From Bacteroidaceae bacterium (GTDB lineage Bacteria > Bacteroidota > Bacteroidia > Bacteroidales > Bacteroidaceae): 64,000 nt of DNA. The position numbers and the translations under genes are program-made. The first letter of the stretch is position 1. Each line of letters opens with the position of its first letter. The stretch spans positions 1 to 64,000 of the forward strand of contig CAAGNV010000081.1 in NCBI GenBank assembly GCA_900771425.1. The letters are read 5' to 3'. Below the pieces are notes generated by a model that saw only the letters and a program-made list of their open reading frames with translations, searched no databases and was not told the origin of the DNA. Positions 8,698 to 17,818 of the stretch are shown piece by piece.

Positions 8698-9417
8698 TTA
8701 TTCGAGTATTGACGAAAGTTCGAGGATGTCGGAGATGATGGCGAAGGCATGTCTTTTATTCTCGTCAGATGGCTCAGACGTACTGAGCCAAACGGAACGA
8801 GCACCAATCTCCTCAGCAGGTTTTATATCGTTCTTGAGCGAGTCGCCTACGATGATGGCATCATCAGAATGTAGATTATTCCGCTCAAGAGCTAGTCTGT
8901 AAATGCCGGAGTCTGGTTTCCGAATGCCGACTACTGCCGAATCAATCACGTCAGAGAAGTATTTGTCAATGCCAAAATCTGCAATCACAGTTGCCACGTT
9001 ACCATAGAAATTGCTTACAAGTATCAGTTTATAATGATTTTGTAGTGAGGAAAGCATGCCCCCTACCCTTGCAATGTTTTGCTTGACCATGTAGTAACTC
9101 CTTACGGCGACATGCTCTGTATAAGCCCTTCTGGTCACTTCTTCAGTTACGAGATAACCTTTATCGACGAGGTATTGTGTCTCTATATCGACCTTCTTGC
9201 GCAGAACATCGTAGAAGTTTTCATTGGGAAGAATGATTTCTTCAGAGCCCAACTTTCGCTCCGTATATACATAACACTCTTCGAATTGTTCTTTGGTGAC
9301 GCCAATTCCTTCAGTTTGATATTGTTGCCAAAGTACTTTCATCCAGTGCATACCGTTTGTGTCGAGCGTTCCGCCAAAGTCGAAAAGAATGGCTTTCGTC
9401 TGTATTTTATTGCTCAT
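8698..9417 (-). CDS. HAD-superfamily hydrolase
   Basis: A cytoplasmic haloacid-dehalogenase-type hydrolase, probably a phosphatase. Motif I is LFDFGGTLD, where the usual second Asp of DxD is Gly, as in several HAD subgroups. Motif II is LVSNF and the C-terminal motif is IVGDSLKNDIKPAEEIG. I start at the ATG at 9417, overlapping the upstream gene by 11 nt; an upstream frame extension has no support. Its coupling to a CDP-alcohol transferase suggests it dephosphorylates a product or precursor of that pathway (inference); the substrate is unknown. Confidence 0.88.
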   Translation of the reverse strand: MSNKIQTKAILFDFGGTLDTNGMHWMKVLWQQYQTEGIGVTKEQFEECYVYTERKLGSEEIILPNENFYDVLRKKVDIETQYLVDKGYLVTEEVTRRAYTEHVAVRSYYMVKQNIARVGGMLSSLQNHYKLILVSNFYGNVATVIADFGIDKYFSDVIDSAVVGIRKPDSGIYRLALERNNLHSDDAIIVGDSLKNDIKPAEEIGARSVWLSTSEPSDENKRHAFAIISDILELSSILE

Positions 9418-10375
9418 GATTCGTAAGGATTTTTTGAGTAAATTGCATGCACATAGTCTCATGTCTTCTACGCATATAGAAGTAGAGCGCAGTCATTACA
9501 ATGAGTTCGAACACGATATAAAGCCAAGGCAAGTCGATGAGGCATGAAATGTACAAAGCAATGGCACGTGTGTTGAAGGTCAAGATGTTCGTATATTTCA
9601 TTAGCGGCAGGCTTTTCGTGCGGAACTGTGCACGTAGCGAATCGGGTATGTTGCTGTCATAGACCTTACTGATGGTTTGCATCATCTGCTGGAATTGAGG
9701 TGTCTGTGCTTCCTGACTGCGTGTGTAACGTACATAAAACCATAGGAAGAATTTCTCGATGAAGTCCGTTCGCCATGATGTGTTCTCATAGTTTTGCTTC
9801 TGCTGCAGGTAATTGTCAAGTTCACTGCCGTTCTTACCTTTGAGGAAAAACAGGTGGATATTACGATAATAGTCGGCCAATCCACATTGGCGGGCATGAC
9901 ACCAAAGGCTGTCGAACGCCACGACGGCAAATATTACTAATGCAATTATATAGCCGTTATTGTCGGAATAATCAATGTGTGACCACATACGGAACAGAAG
10001 TGCGAGGTAAATCGATATGAACCAGACGTCGCCAGCTGCGCCGTCAAGGATTCGTCCGAGTCGTGATTTCTTACCTGTCATGCGGGCAAGTTGACCATCG
10101 GCTGAGTCGTAGAAGTTCGCCCACATCAGTAGAATTACACCTATTATATTATATAGGAGACCTTGGCGGGTATCGGCATCGTAATGAAAGAACCAACCTG
10201 AAGCGGCTCCCAAAATGATGGACAGTATGGTTATTACGTTTGGATGTGTGCCAAAGAGGTTGAAAAACTTTGCCCACATCAAACCGATTGGACGGGTAAA
10301 TACGGTGTCAAGCCATTCTTCGGTGTCGGATGACTTGACGAACATATTCTTCTTTTTCTCGGCGGATTCTGTCAT
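9407..10375 (-). CDS. CDP-alcohol phosphatidyltransferase family membrane enzyme
   Basis: Integral membrane enzyme that moves a phospho-alcohol from a CDP-linked donor onto an acceptor. The family motif is visible: Asp90 and Asp93 (DSADGQLAR), Gly107, Asp111 and Asp116 (RILDGAAGD). The gap between the last two Asp is four residues instead of the usual three, so it belongs to an unusual branch. Several hydrophobic helices are present. The ATG at 10375 is used; the upstream TTG at 10399 is less likely. It sits between a nucleotidyltransferase and a HAD hydrolase, which could supply the CDP donor and remove a phosphate. Confidence 0.85.
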   Translation of the reverse strand: MTESAEKKKNMFVKSSDTEEWLDTVFTRPIGLMWAKFFNLFGTHPNVITILSIILGAASGWFFHYDADTRQGLLYNIIGVILLMWANFYDSADGQLARMTGKKSRLGRILDGAAGDVWFISIYLALLFRMWSHIDYSDNNGYIIALVIFAVVAFDSLWCHARQCGLADYYRNIHLFFLKGKNGSELDNYLQQKQNYENTSWRTDFIEKFFLWFYVRYTRSQEAQTPQFQQMMQTISKVYDSNIPDSLRAQFRTKSLPLMKYTNILTFNTRAIALYISCLIDLPWLYIVFELIVMTALYFYMRRRHETMCMQFTQKILTNHEQ

Positions 10376-10405
10376 TTTATCTTGATTTACAATAAACAAA
10401 GTAAT

Positions 10406-11905
10406 TTACTTACATGCTACCTGGCAAATTGCTTCGGCTGCGTTGTCTGCGTCAGAACTATACGAAGGCCAATCGTTGAGGTCGATCAGGCGCACTACCC
10501 CACCCTCGTCGATGATGCAATCACCACCATAAGCAATAAGGCCGAGCATGTTGGATGCATTTCGACAAATCTCCCGAAGGTTATCTTCCTCGAATGAATA
10601 ACCACGAATGCTTCCGTTATGGCTTTCTAATCCAAACTTGCTATTGCTGTCCGAAGCATATCTCCATGAGAAATAATCGGTTCCATTCACTCCATAAAAC
10701 TTAATCAAGTCTCCTTCCAAGTGTTCGAACATCATGTATTCCTTGTCAGCAATGGCTTGTTCAAGTTCTTCTTCGGTAGAAACATAAAGGACATCATCCT
10801 TCGACAGTGACCACCCATGAGGGCTTTTCAGCCATAGGGGCAGATGGTAATTGCCTTTGCTATACTGTTTCGGCATTGGCGTTCTGGCGTTTTCAAGCAA
10901 TGCCACAAACCGATGACGTGAACAGTTCTCTATGCTTTCGGCTGTGTTAATTACCTTCACACCTAGTTGTTCCATCTGCTTCAAGAGTTCAATAGCCTTT
11001 TCGCTTCGGCACATAGTCAATACGACATCAACTCCTTCAATGGGTTTTGTAAACTCTTCTTCCATCAGATATCTGATTGTATAGCCTTGTATTTGAAGAC
11101 GATTGCCTACGTTTAACAGAATCTTTCTGTCCTTTTCTGCCATATTGGGCGAGAACTTTAATGCCCGGAAGATGAGAAGTGCCCTACCCTTTTCTGTATC
11201 GGTTGTGTTGCCGTAAAGGAATTCTTCTGCCTTTCGGATGTCTTCGGCATGGTCAACGTCAAGTATCTTACTGAACGGATATGCCTTGACACGAAGACCT
11301 TCGCTTACTAACTGGCGTTGGAAATTCCTCATTCGCGACTTACCTGCAGTCATACAATCCTCAAGTACGGGGAAAACCTTATCGGTAAGGCAATAGATAC
11401 CTCCGGAGATATACTTGATGCCGTCCTCGAAAGTATCATGGAATCCGCTTATGTTGAGTTCGTTGTCAGTAGAAATGTATAGTGGTTTCTCGTCATCGAT
11501 ATAATCGGTTACAGCCATGAATGCATCGCCTTCGTACTGTTGAAAAGCAGAAATATAGCTGCTGAACTCGTCTTCGCGGAAGATTGTATCTACCGTGGTC
11601 ATGCAGAACTTGCCTTCTCCGAGTAAAGGCATAAGTTCGTAAAAGCTATGCATTGAGCTTGGCGTTGTCTTTACCACAAGTCGAATAGGCAAGCCCTCGT
11701 CGATAAGTTCGCGTATGTGCTGCTGCGTCTGCGTAGTGAGGTCGTTGGTGATGATGAATATCTCCTCGGCATCGTTCATCATGAATATGCGGATGAGACG
11801 GTCAATCATAGCCTCACCGTTTAGTTCAACAAGAGGCTTGGGTAATTGTACTCCCTCTTGCTGAAGACGGCTTCCTTCACCTGCTGCAAGTATAGCGTAT
11901 TTCAT
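10406..11905 (-). CDS. Nucleotidyltransferase fused to an ATP-grasp-like domain
   Basis: Residues 1-235 are a sugar-phosphate nucleotidyltransferase-type Rossmann domain: the NTP loop ILAAGEGSRL, then LPKPLVELNG and the metal-site TTVDTIF. Residues about 245-499 resemble an ATP-grasp ligase and end with the metal-binding pattern GGDCIIDEGGVVRLIDLNDW. The N-terminal half probably activates a phosphorylated alcohol or sugar with CTP for the membrane transferase encoded next (inference). The ATP-grasp half could ligate an amino acid or carboxylate. I know no characterised protein with exactly this layout. Confidence 0.75.
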   Translation of the reverse strand: MKYAILAAGEGSRLQQEGVQLPKPLVELNGEAMIDRLIRIFMMNDAEEIFIITNDLTTQTQQHIRELIDEGLPIRLVVKTTPSSMHSFYELMPLLGEGKFCMTTVDTIFREDEFSSYISAFQQYEGDAFMAVTDYIDDEKPLYISTDNELNISGFHDTFEDGIKYISGGIYCLTDKVFPVLEDCMTAGKSRMRNFQRQLVSEGLRVKAYPFSKILDVDHAEDIRKAEEFLYGNTTDTEKGRALLIFRALKFSPNMAEKDRKILLNVGNRLQIQGYTIRYLMEEEFTKPIEGVDVVLTMCRSEKAIELLKQMEQLGVKVINTAESIENCSRHRFVALLENARTPMPKQYSKGNYHLPLWLKSPHGWSLSKDDVLYVSTEEELEQAIADKEYMMFEHLEGDLIKFYGVNGTDYFSWRYASDSNSKFGLESHNGSIRGYSFEEDNLREICRNASNMLGLIAYGGDCIIDEGGVVRLIDLNDWPSYSSDADNAAEAICQVACK

Positions 11906-11930
11906 TATTGGCTACTTGTTTTATTATTTA

Positions 11931-12010
11931 CGTCCATACGTAATGGCCGAAACATATGGTCGTAACTGACGATACGTCCATACGTAATGACCAGAACATG
12001 CGGATGCGTT
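11931..12010. repeat. 22-bp tandem array (class A)
   Basis: Units start at 11931, 11953 and 11975. The first and third share CGTCCATACGTAATG; the middle one begins CATATGGTCG. A degenerate remnant reaches the stop codon of the flippase-like gene. The array sits inside what otherwise looks like one operon. Confidence 0.75.
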
Positions 12011-13078
12011 TTATGATTTGTCCATAATCTTGACATTAGTACCTATCTTCATCAATGCAATGCCTATAGCCATCCAGAACAATTCGCGTACTCGGCAGAT
12101 TATGCTGATGAATACGGCAATGGTCATTGCCTCTTGCGTAGTCAGCACTGCACCTGATGCCCCGACCATCTTCAGTTCGAGAGTTGACATCGCGAAACCG
12201 CCTTCTCTGCCACCTATCTGCATTGGCATGAAGAAAAGCAAGTTGGCAAACAGCGATGTGAATGCCAATATAATCAATGAATAGATGAATAGTTGAAGCG
12301 GAGTTCCTTGTACGTCAACCAACTGAAGCATGAAGAATATCTCGAACGACTGCAATATTCGACCTACATACTCAAGGAAGAACGAACAATAGAAACTGTG
12401 TTTGTTCTGTCCCTGAAGCTCTGCAATCTGGCTGTCTATATTCTTAAGTTCTGCTTCATGCTTTGTAAGGAATTGGTTTCCCCATTGTTTGCAATACGGG
12501 AGCCGGCTGACAAGTCGGATGATGTTTACCACCATGCCGTTCTTATACCCTTTGACAAAAAGGTAGATGCCACCTATGCTGAACAATATTGCCAGCGGAA
12601 GAATTACTGACACAGGCACGCTGAGAGTCAATGTACCTGTTAACAGCAAACCGATAAACAGCACAGATGCCGTCAGCCAGTACCAGAAGTGGGCGAAGAT
12701 ATGCATCATAGCAAAGAGCAATACCGACGAGGCGGCACGTTCGCGACCAATGTACGGGGTGAGTTCCATAATCTTATATGGTTCGCCACCCATCAAGCCG
12801 CAGGGCGTAGCATAATTGAGTGCAAAGCCCGTGACTGTCACTTTATACAGTTTGGCCAACGGTATGTTGCAATCTCCGCTACCTTGTATAATGGTTCTCC
12901 ATGTGAGGGCGTTCATGAAATAAAGCACAATCCACATGCCGAGTATGAGAACTATCCAATAACCAGTCGATTGGATGTCATGCCACATCTCGGCAAAGCT
13001 GACTTTAAACGTAAGAATCATAACAATGATTGCTATGATTCCAAACGCAAAGAATATATTTCGTGCTTTACTGCTCAC
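12011..13078 (-). CDS. Lysylphosphatidylglycerol synthase TM-domain (YbhN/UPF0104) protein, flippase-like
   Basis: A polytopic membrane protein of 355 residues with about eight hydrophobic segments and the family signature (ATPCGLMGGEPYKI; MPMQIGGREGGFAM). The same fold forms the flippase half of MprF. Without a synthase domain, such proteins are thought to move lipids or lipid-linked groups. The start is GTG at 13078, overlapping the pdxA stop by 4 nt (GTGA). Its place beside CDP-alcohol transferase genes fits a role in handling the lipid they make (inference). Confidence 0.85.
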   Translation of the reverse strand: MSSKARNIFFAFGIIAIIVMILTFKVSFAEMWHDIQSTGYWIVLILGMWIVLYFMNALTWRTIIQGSGDCNIPLAKLYKVTVTGFALNYATPCGLMGGEPYKIMELTPYIGRERAASSVLLFAMMHIFAHFWYWLTASVLFIGLLLTGTLTLSVPVSVILPLAILFSIGGIYLFVKGYKNGMVVNIIRLVSRLPYCKQWGNQFLTKHEAELKNIDSQIAELQGQNKHSFYCSFFLEYVGRILQSFEIFFMLQLVDVQGTPLQLFIYSLIILAFTSLFANLLFFMPMQIGGREGGFAMSTLELKMVGASGAVLTTQEAMTIAVFISIICRVRELFWMAIGIALMKIGTNVKIMDKS

Positions 13079-14175
13079 AGTGTGTCGTCTTCGGTGATTT
13101 GATCTAACTTCAGTTTATCGCTGTCATCACGTTTCTCGTAATACTGCTTTTGAAGCGGACGCTTATGTGCTTCGTCGTAACGCTGTCGGTTACGCAGAAT
13201 ATCGATTGCTGCAAAGATGGCTTGACGGAATGACGTCTCGTCGGCAACACCCTTGCCCGCAATGTCGTAAGCAGTTCCGTGGTCAGGTGAAGTACGTACT
13301 ACAGGCAAACCTGCCGTATAGTTCACTCCTTCGTTCATTGCCAGGAGTTTGAAAGCGGTAAGTCCTTGGTCGTGATACATAGCCAGAATAGCGTCATAGT
13401 GCTTATATGCGCCTGAGCCGAAGAATCCGTCTGCCGGATAAGGACCGAAACACATGATACCCTTATCGTAAAGTTCCTTGATGGTAGGTTCGATGACTTC
13501 TTGTTCTTCGTTGCCTATCAAGCCTCCGTCGCCGCAATGTGGATTGAGCGAAAGTACCGCAATACGTGGCTTCTCAATCATGAAATCGCGCTTGAGCGAC
13601 TGGTTGAGTATGGTAATCTTCTCTGTAAGATTTTCTCGTGTGATAGCTTTTGCCACTTGGTTTACTGGCAGATGAGTGGTAGCAAGTGCTATGCGGAGTG
13701 GACCGTTCATCAGTATCATCAGAGCTTTTTGACCTTCACCGAGTTTCGATTCAATATATTCGGTATGCCCTGGAAAACGGAAACCGTCGCATTGAATACT
13801 GTTCTTATTGATTGGGGCAGTCACGAGGACATCATACTTGCCTTCGCTATACTCTTTTACTGCACGGTCGAGTGCGGTCAAGGCAGCCTTTCCGCTCTCA
13901 GGAGTCGCCTTGGCAAAGTCTATCTTAATCTCTTCTTCACCGAAGCAATTGACGATGTTGAGTGAACCGTCTTCTGCCTGACCGGCATTGTCCTTGACTA
14001 CGAAATTGGTTTGTGAGTCGAACGCCTTTCGATGATATGTTGCTACTTTAGGTGAACCAAAAACGACAGGAGTGCATAAACCGAACATATCCTCTGTCTC
14101 GAAAGTCTTGAGGATAACTTCATAACTGATTCCGTTTATGTCACCGTGTGTTATTCCAACTTTAATTTTTCTCAT
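13075..14175 (-). CDS. pdxA: 4-hydroxythreonine-4-phosphate dehydrogenase
   Basis: Oxidises 4-phosphohydroxy-L-threonine with NAD in the DXP-dependent pyridoxal-phosphate pathway. Family features are ITHGDINGISYEV at the start, TAPINKNSIQ, the metal-site segment HCGDGG, and YHDQGLTAFK followed by RTSPDHGTAYDIAGKG. Length (366) is normal. It overlaps the DUF4837 gene by 14 nt and the flippase-like gene by 4 nt. PLP is the cofactor of GlyA encoded upstream, but the link may be incidental. Confidence 0.96.
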   Translation of the reverse strand: MRKIKVGITHGDINGISYEVILKTFETEDMFGLCTPVVFGSPKVATYHRKAFDSQTNFVVKDNAGQAEDGSLNIVNCFGEEEIKIDFAKATPESGKAALTALDRAVKEYSEGKYDVLVTAPINKNSIQCDGFRFPGHTEYIESKLGEGQKALMILMNGPLRIALATTHLPVNQVAKAITRENLTEKITILNQSLKRDFMIEKPRIAVLSLNPHCGDGGLIGNEEQEVIEPTIKELYDKGIMCFGPYPADGFFGSGAYKHYDAILAMYHDQGLTAFKLLAMNEGVNYTAGLPVVRTSPDHGTAYDIAGKGVADETSFRQAIFAAIDILRNRQRYDEAHKRPLQKQYYEKRDDSDKLKLDQITEDDTL

Positions 14176-15235
14176 TGTCTTGTTTATTTGAAGTTGATAA
14201 TGTGTCTAATCTCTCGGTAGGGAGTTTGAGCGTATAAAGTGCTGACTGCAGTCGGCGTATCATCGTTCGCTTCATCTTGTCTGGAGCATATACGAATCCT
14301 TCGACTACCACCACCATATTATTAATAGTATCTACCTGCGAATGTGCGATGAACGGACCGCCCATCATGTCGTTAGCCATTTCCCAAAGTCCACGTGCTT
14401 CCTGGACATAATGATCCTGCACGTTGATGTCCTTGACCTGAACGAATCCTTTCGTCGTTGTCATGTATTGGTTTGGCTTGAAGCCTGGAATGTTGTCTTT
14501 CATGAACTTATTGCGCAGCTTGACATAAGCATCAAGTGTGAAAACTCGTTCCGTTGCGTATGGGTAGCTGTAAATACATATACTTTGTATGACATTCGTG
14601 CCGTCGTTTGATGCCCAAATAAAGTTATTGCCTTTCTTTATCTTATTGAGATCCGTAGGAATATAAAGTTCGCAACCAAACATTTCCTTAACCATCTTAT
14701 TGAATTTCAGGTTATGCTGCTCTTCAAGCAACATGGCATTTCGGTTGAGTTCTTCGGCAGAGATGTACTGAATGAAGAATTTCGTCTGTTCAGTGATGAA
14801 CGAGGAAATCTGTTGATGTGTAGGTCCCTTGACTGTCAATATCAGTTGTGGTGTTGAGAACATATCGCGCTGTATGCTGAAATGTGCTTCGGTAGAGTAC
14901 TGATCAACTTCAAGTTTGATGATATTTCTGAATATGTTTGTTATTCTGTCATAATGCGAGAAATTGACATGACTGACATGGAAGGTCGGTTCTTCCTGAG
15001 GCAGCATCGGTATCGGGCGTTCAAGAACCTGACGGAGTGCTTCTCCTGCATAGCCGTTCCAAAGAGAGTCTTCGGCAACCACCAACACTTCGTAAGGGTT
15101 ACCACTTGACGTAGGTGTAAGCAAAGACTTGTGACGACGCTGTACTTTATCTCCGTTCGTAGCATCACAACTTGTCAACATACCGAACGATATGGTCAGC
15201 AGAAGAAGTATGAGGGTATTATTTATTGATTTCAT
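14162..15235 (-). CDS. DUF4837 family lipoprotein
   Basis: A 357-residue Bacteroidetes-specific lipoprotein. The signal peptide ends in the lipobox LTSC with Cys23. The body matches my memory of DUF4837: VLVVAEDSLWNG near the start, RNIIKLEVD, a central NDGTNVIQSICIYSYPY and a C-terminal GGPFIAHSQVDTIN. Function is unknown. It overlaps both rlmN (17 nt) and pdxA (14 nt), so expression is tightly coupled to housekeeping genes. Confidence 0.85.
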   Translation of the reverse strand: MKSINNTLILLLLTISFGMLTSCDATNGDKVQRRHKSLLTPTSSGNPYEVLVVAEDSLWNGYAGEALRQVLERPIPMLPQEEPTFHVSHVNFSHYDRITNIFRNIIKLEVDQYSTEAHFSIQRDMFSTPQLILTVKGPTHQQISSFITEQTKFFIQYISAEELNRNAMLLEEQHNLKFNKMVKEMFGCELYIPTDLNKIKKGNNFIWASNDGTNVIQSICIYSYPYATERVFTLDAYVKLRNKFMKDNIPGFKPNQYMTTTKGFVQVKDINVQDHYVQEARGLWEMANDMMGGPFIAHSQVDTINNMVVVVEGFVYAPDKMKRTMIRRLQSALYTLKLPTERLDTLSTSNKQDNEKN

Positions 15236-16265
15236 CTTGGAGTGCTTTTGTGGTTAAAAGTCCGCATGCGGCTTGTATGTCCTGTCCGCGCGATGTTCTT
15301 ATAGTTGTGTAAACGCCATGACGGGTAAGATAATCGCGGAATGAAGTTATCTTGTCCATCGGTGTCGGCGTCAGTGTAGTTTGTTCTATTTGATGGAAAG
15401 GAATCAGGTTTACCCTGCATGGTAAATTCTTGAGCAGGCGAACCAATTCCTTGGCGAAGACTGTAGTGTCGTTGACTCCGTCGAACATGGTGTATTCGAA
15501 CGATAGACGGCGCTGATGACTCCAGTCGTATTGTTTCAACAGTTCGATGATGCCTTCAATAGCGAACTGACGTTCTGCAGGCATGTACTGTAATCTTTGT
15601 TCGTGTAATGGGAAGTGAAGGCTGACTGCAAGTTGGCACTCTGTCTCGTTGAGGAAGCGGCTGAGGTTTTTCTTAAGTCCTATCGTCGATACCGTAATGC
15701 GCTTAGGACTCCATGCCCAGCCATACGCAGCCGTAAGTATGTCAATGGTCTGCTTCACTGCGTCATAGTTGTCGAGCGGTTCGCCCTGCCCCATGAATAC
15801 GATGTTGGTAAGGCCACCGTCAGCAATGTGCAAGGTGTTTACTGTATATATTTGATTGAGTATGTCGGCTGGTGTGAGGTTGCCGTTGAATCCCTGCTTG
15901 CCAGTCTGACAGAACTCACAGTTCATCTTGCACCCAACTTGTGAGGATACGCAAAGAGTAGCGCGTTCGTGATCAGGGATATATACCGTCTCGACATAAT
16001 GCCCATCGACTGTCTTGAATAGGTACTTCTCTGTACCGTCTTCCGATGTCTGCGTCTCGATAGGCATGGAACGACCAATGAGACAGCAATCTGTCAGGCG
16101 TTGTCTGTGCGTCTTCGACAGATTGGTCATGTCATCAATCTCCGTAATGTTTTTCTGATAAAGCCATTGCATTATCTGCTTGGCAGAGAATCGTGGCATG
16201 CCTAACTCCGCTGTTACGTCCTGGAGTTGCTGTAGGCTCATGCCTAAGAGAAGTTGCTTATCCAA
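15219..16265 (-). CDS. rlmN: Dual-specificity 23S rRNA/tRNA C2-adenine methyltransferase
   Basis: A radical-SAM enzyme that methylates C2 of A2503 in 23S rRNA and A37 in some tRNAs. The 4Fe-4S cluster motif CxxxCxxC is Cys112, Cys116 and Cys119 (GCKMNCEFCQTG). The C-terminal IRTSRGQDIQAACG carries the methyl-transfer Cys. The start appears to be TTG at 16265: no ATG lies between the upstream in-frame stop and Met9, and homologues have residues matching the segment before Met9. First gene of the tightly packed block down to pdxA. Confidence 0.96.
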   Translation of the reverse strand: MDKQLLLGMSLQQLQDVTAELGMPRFSAKQIMQWLYQKNITEIDDMTNLSKTHRQRLTDCCLIGRSMPIETQTSEDGTEKYLFKTVDGHYVETVYIPDHERATLCVSSQVGCKMNCEFCQTGKQGFNGNLTPADILNQIYTVNTLHIADGGLTNIVFMGQGEPLDNYDAVKQTIDILTAAYGWAWSPKRITVSTIGLKKNLSRFLNETECQLAVSLHFPLHEQRLQYMPAERQFAIEGIIELLKQYDWSHQRRLSFEYTMFDGVNDTTVFAKELVRLLKNLPCRVNLIPFHQIEQTTLTPTPMDKITSFRDYLTRHGVYTTIRTSRGQDIQAACGLLTTKALQDEINK

Positions 16266-16374
16266 TAGATTATGAAGAATAAAAAGTTTACTTTAATATT
16301 TGGGCAAATGGTTAACAGTCATCTTACCCCTCACCAGATGTTGCGGGCAAGGGGTAGAGACTGCTGTTGGCTTA

Positions 16375-17655
16375 TTACCATGCGAATATAGGGTAATTTT
16401 TCATGAGGTCGTTGACATGAGCACGTACTGAAGCAATAGTCTTGTCGTCTTCAGGTGCGTTGAGTACTGTCTCGATCATATCAGCGATTTCGTACATGAG
16501 GTCTTCCTTTGCACCACGTGTTGTGATTGCAGGTGTACCGAGACGGATACCGCTTGTCTGGAATGCACTGCGGCTGTCGAATGGTACCATGTTCTTATTG
16601 GCTGTGATATCAGCAGCGACGAGAGCCTTCTCTGCAACCTTACCTGTGAGGTCAGGGTACTTGGAGCGAAGGTCAACGAGCATAGAATGGTTGTCTGTAC
16701 CGCCAGAGCAAACATTGAAGCCCTTGTCCATGAGAGCCTGTGCCAGTACAGCTGCGTTCTTCTTCACCTGTGTCTGGTAAACCTTGAATTCTGGAGTCAA
16801 TGCTTCGCCAAATGCAACTGCCTTTGCTGCGATGACGTGTTCAAGCGGACCACCTTGCTGTCCTGGGAATACTGCAGAGTTCAGGATAGCAGACATCTTC
16901 TTGATTTCGCCCTTTGGTGTAGTCAAGCCCCAAGGGTTGTCAAAGTCTTTGCCGAGAAGGATGATACCGCCACGAGGACCACGAAGAGTCTTGTGAGTTG
17001 TAGATGTAACGATATGTGCATATTTCAATGGATTGTCGAGCAAGCCGGCAGCAATGAGACCTGCAGGGTGAGCCATGTCGATCATGAGCAGAGCACCTAC
17101 TTCGTCGGCAATCTTACGCATACGTGCATAGTCCCATTCACGGCTGTATGCAGAACCACCGCCGATAATGAGCTTTGGTTTGTGCTGAAGTGCCAGTTTC
17201 TCCATCTCATCGTAATCAACACGACAAGTGTCAGGGTTAAGGTTATATCCAACTGGGTTGTAGAGGATACCGCTAGTGTTTACATGGCTGCCGTGTGAGA
17301 GGTGACCTCCGTGATCGAGGTTAAGACCCATGAATGTGTCGCCTGGTTTCAGTACTGACAGCAATACGGCTGCATTAGCCTGAGCACCAGAGTGAGGCTG
17401 TACGTTGGCATATTCTGCACCGAAGAGTTTGCAGATACGCTCGATGGCAAGGCTTTCGACTACATCGACTACCTCACAACCACCATAGTAACGCTTGCCT
17501 GGATAGCCTTCTGCATACTTGTTGGTAAGGCATGATCCCATAGCCTGCATAACCTGTTCACTTACGAAGTTCTCACTTGCGATAAGTTCAATACCTTTTA
17601 ACTGACGCTGATGTTCGCGTTCAATCAATGAGAAGATTTCACTGTCTCTTTCCAT
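16375..17655 (-). CDS. glyA: Serine hydroxymethyltransferase
   Basis: PLP enzyme that interconverts serine plus tetrahydrofolate with glycine plus methylene-THF. The PLP-binding Lys222 lies in [13 protein letters not shown]; other family segments are [21 protein letters not shown] and QPHSGAQAN. Length (426) is normal. It has its own promoter at 17811-17818 and a roughly 150-nt leader with two small hairpins. A TACCCCT/AGGGGTA inverted repeat with a long loop (16325-16355) follows it, a weak terminator candidate. Confidence 0.97.
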   Translation of the reverse strand: MERDSEIFSLIEREHQRQLKGIELIASENFVSEQVMQAMGSCLTNKYAEGYPGKRYYGGCEVVDVVESLAIERICKLFGAEYANVQPHSGAQANAAVLLSVLKPGDTFMGLNLDHGGHLSHGSHVNTSGILYNPVGYNLNPDTCRVDYDEMEKLALQHKPKLIIGGGSAYSREWDYARMRKIADEVGALLMIDMAHPAGLIAAGLLDNPLKYAHIVTSTTHKTLRGPRGGIILLGKDFDNPWGLTTPKGEIKKMSAILNSAVFPGQQGGPLEHVIAAKAVAFGEALTPEFKVYQTQVKKNAAVLAQALMDKGFNVCSGGTDNHSMLVDLRSKYPDLTGKVAEKALVAADITANKNMVPFDSRSAFQTSGIRLGTPAITTRGAKEDLMYEIADMIETVLNAPEDDKTIASVRAHVNDLMKNYPIFAW

Positions 17656-17733
17656 TTTTGTCTGTTTTGTTTTGAAGTTTATATTGAGTTATTTACTGAT
17701 TCCATTTGACATGAGCATGCTCGTTGATATGTT

Positions 17734-17818
17734 TTACCGATTGAATTGCCCAATCGGACTCAATGAACCATAATTAGCACCATCGTGGTACACGATACGT
17801 TTTAATTTTGCAAAGATA
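17734..17818 (-). promoter_or_regulatory. glyA promoter and structured 5' leader
   Basis: The -7 box TATCTTTG is at 17818-17811. Downstream the leader contains the dyad ATCGTG-3 nt-CACGAT (17783-17797) and a hairpin with 7-bp arms CCGATTG/CAATCGG (17734-17754). No start codon precedes glyA. I cannot match it to a known riboswitch class. Confidence 0.5.

Noticed and set aside
8698..13078. Inositol-lipid cluster as a firm call
   Set aside because: No myo-inositol-phosphate synthase is present, and the head group cannot be read from sequence, so it is kept as a hypothesis only.
14213..14220. Further KOPS-like copy on the plus strand (CGGTAGGG)
   Set aside because: It has one mismatch to GGGTAGGG. 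It was left out of the count, as were the other near-misses (TCTACCC, ACTACCC).
16325..16355. Terminator after glyA
   Set aside because: Only a 7-bp stem with a 17-nt loop and no T-run; mentioned with glyA but not called separately.
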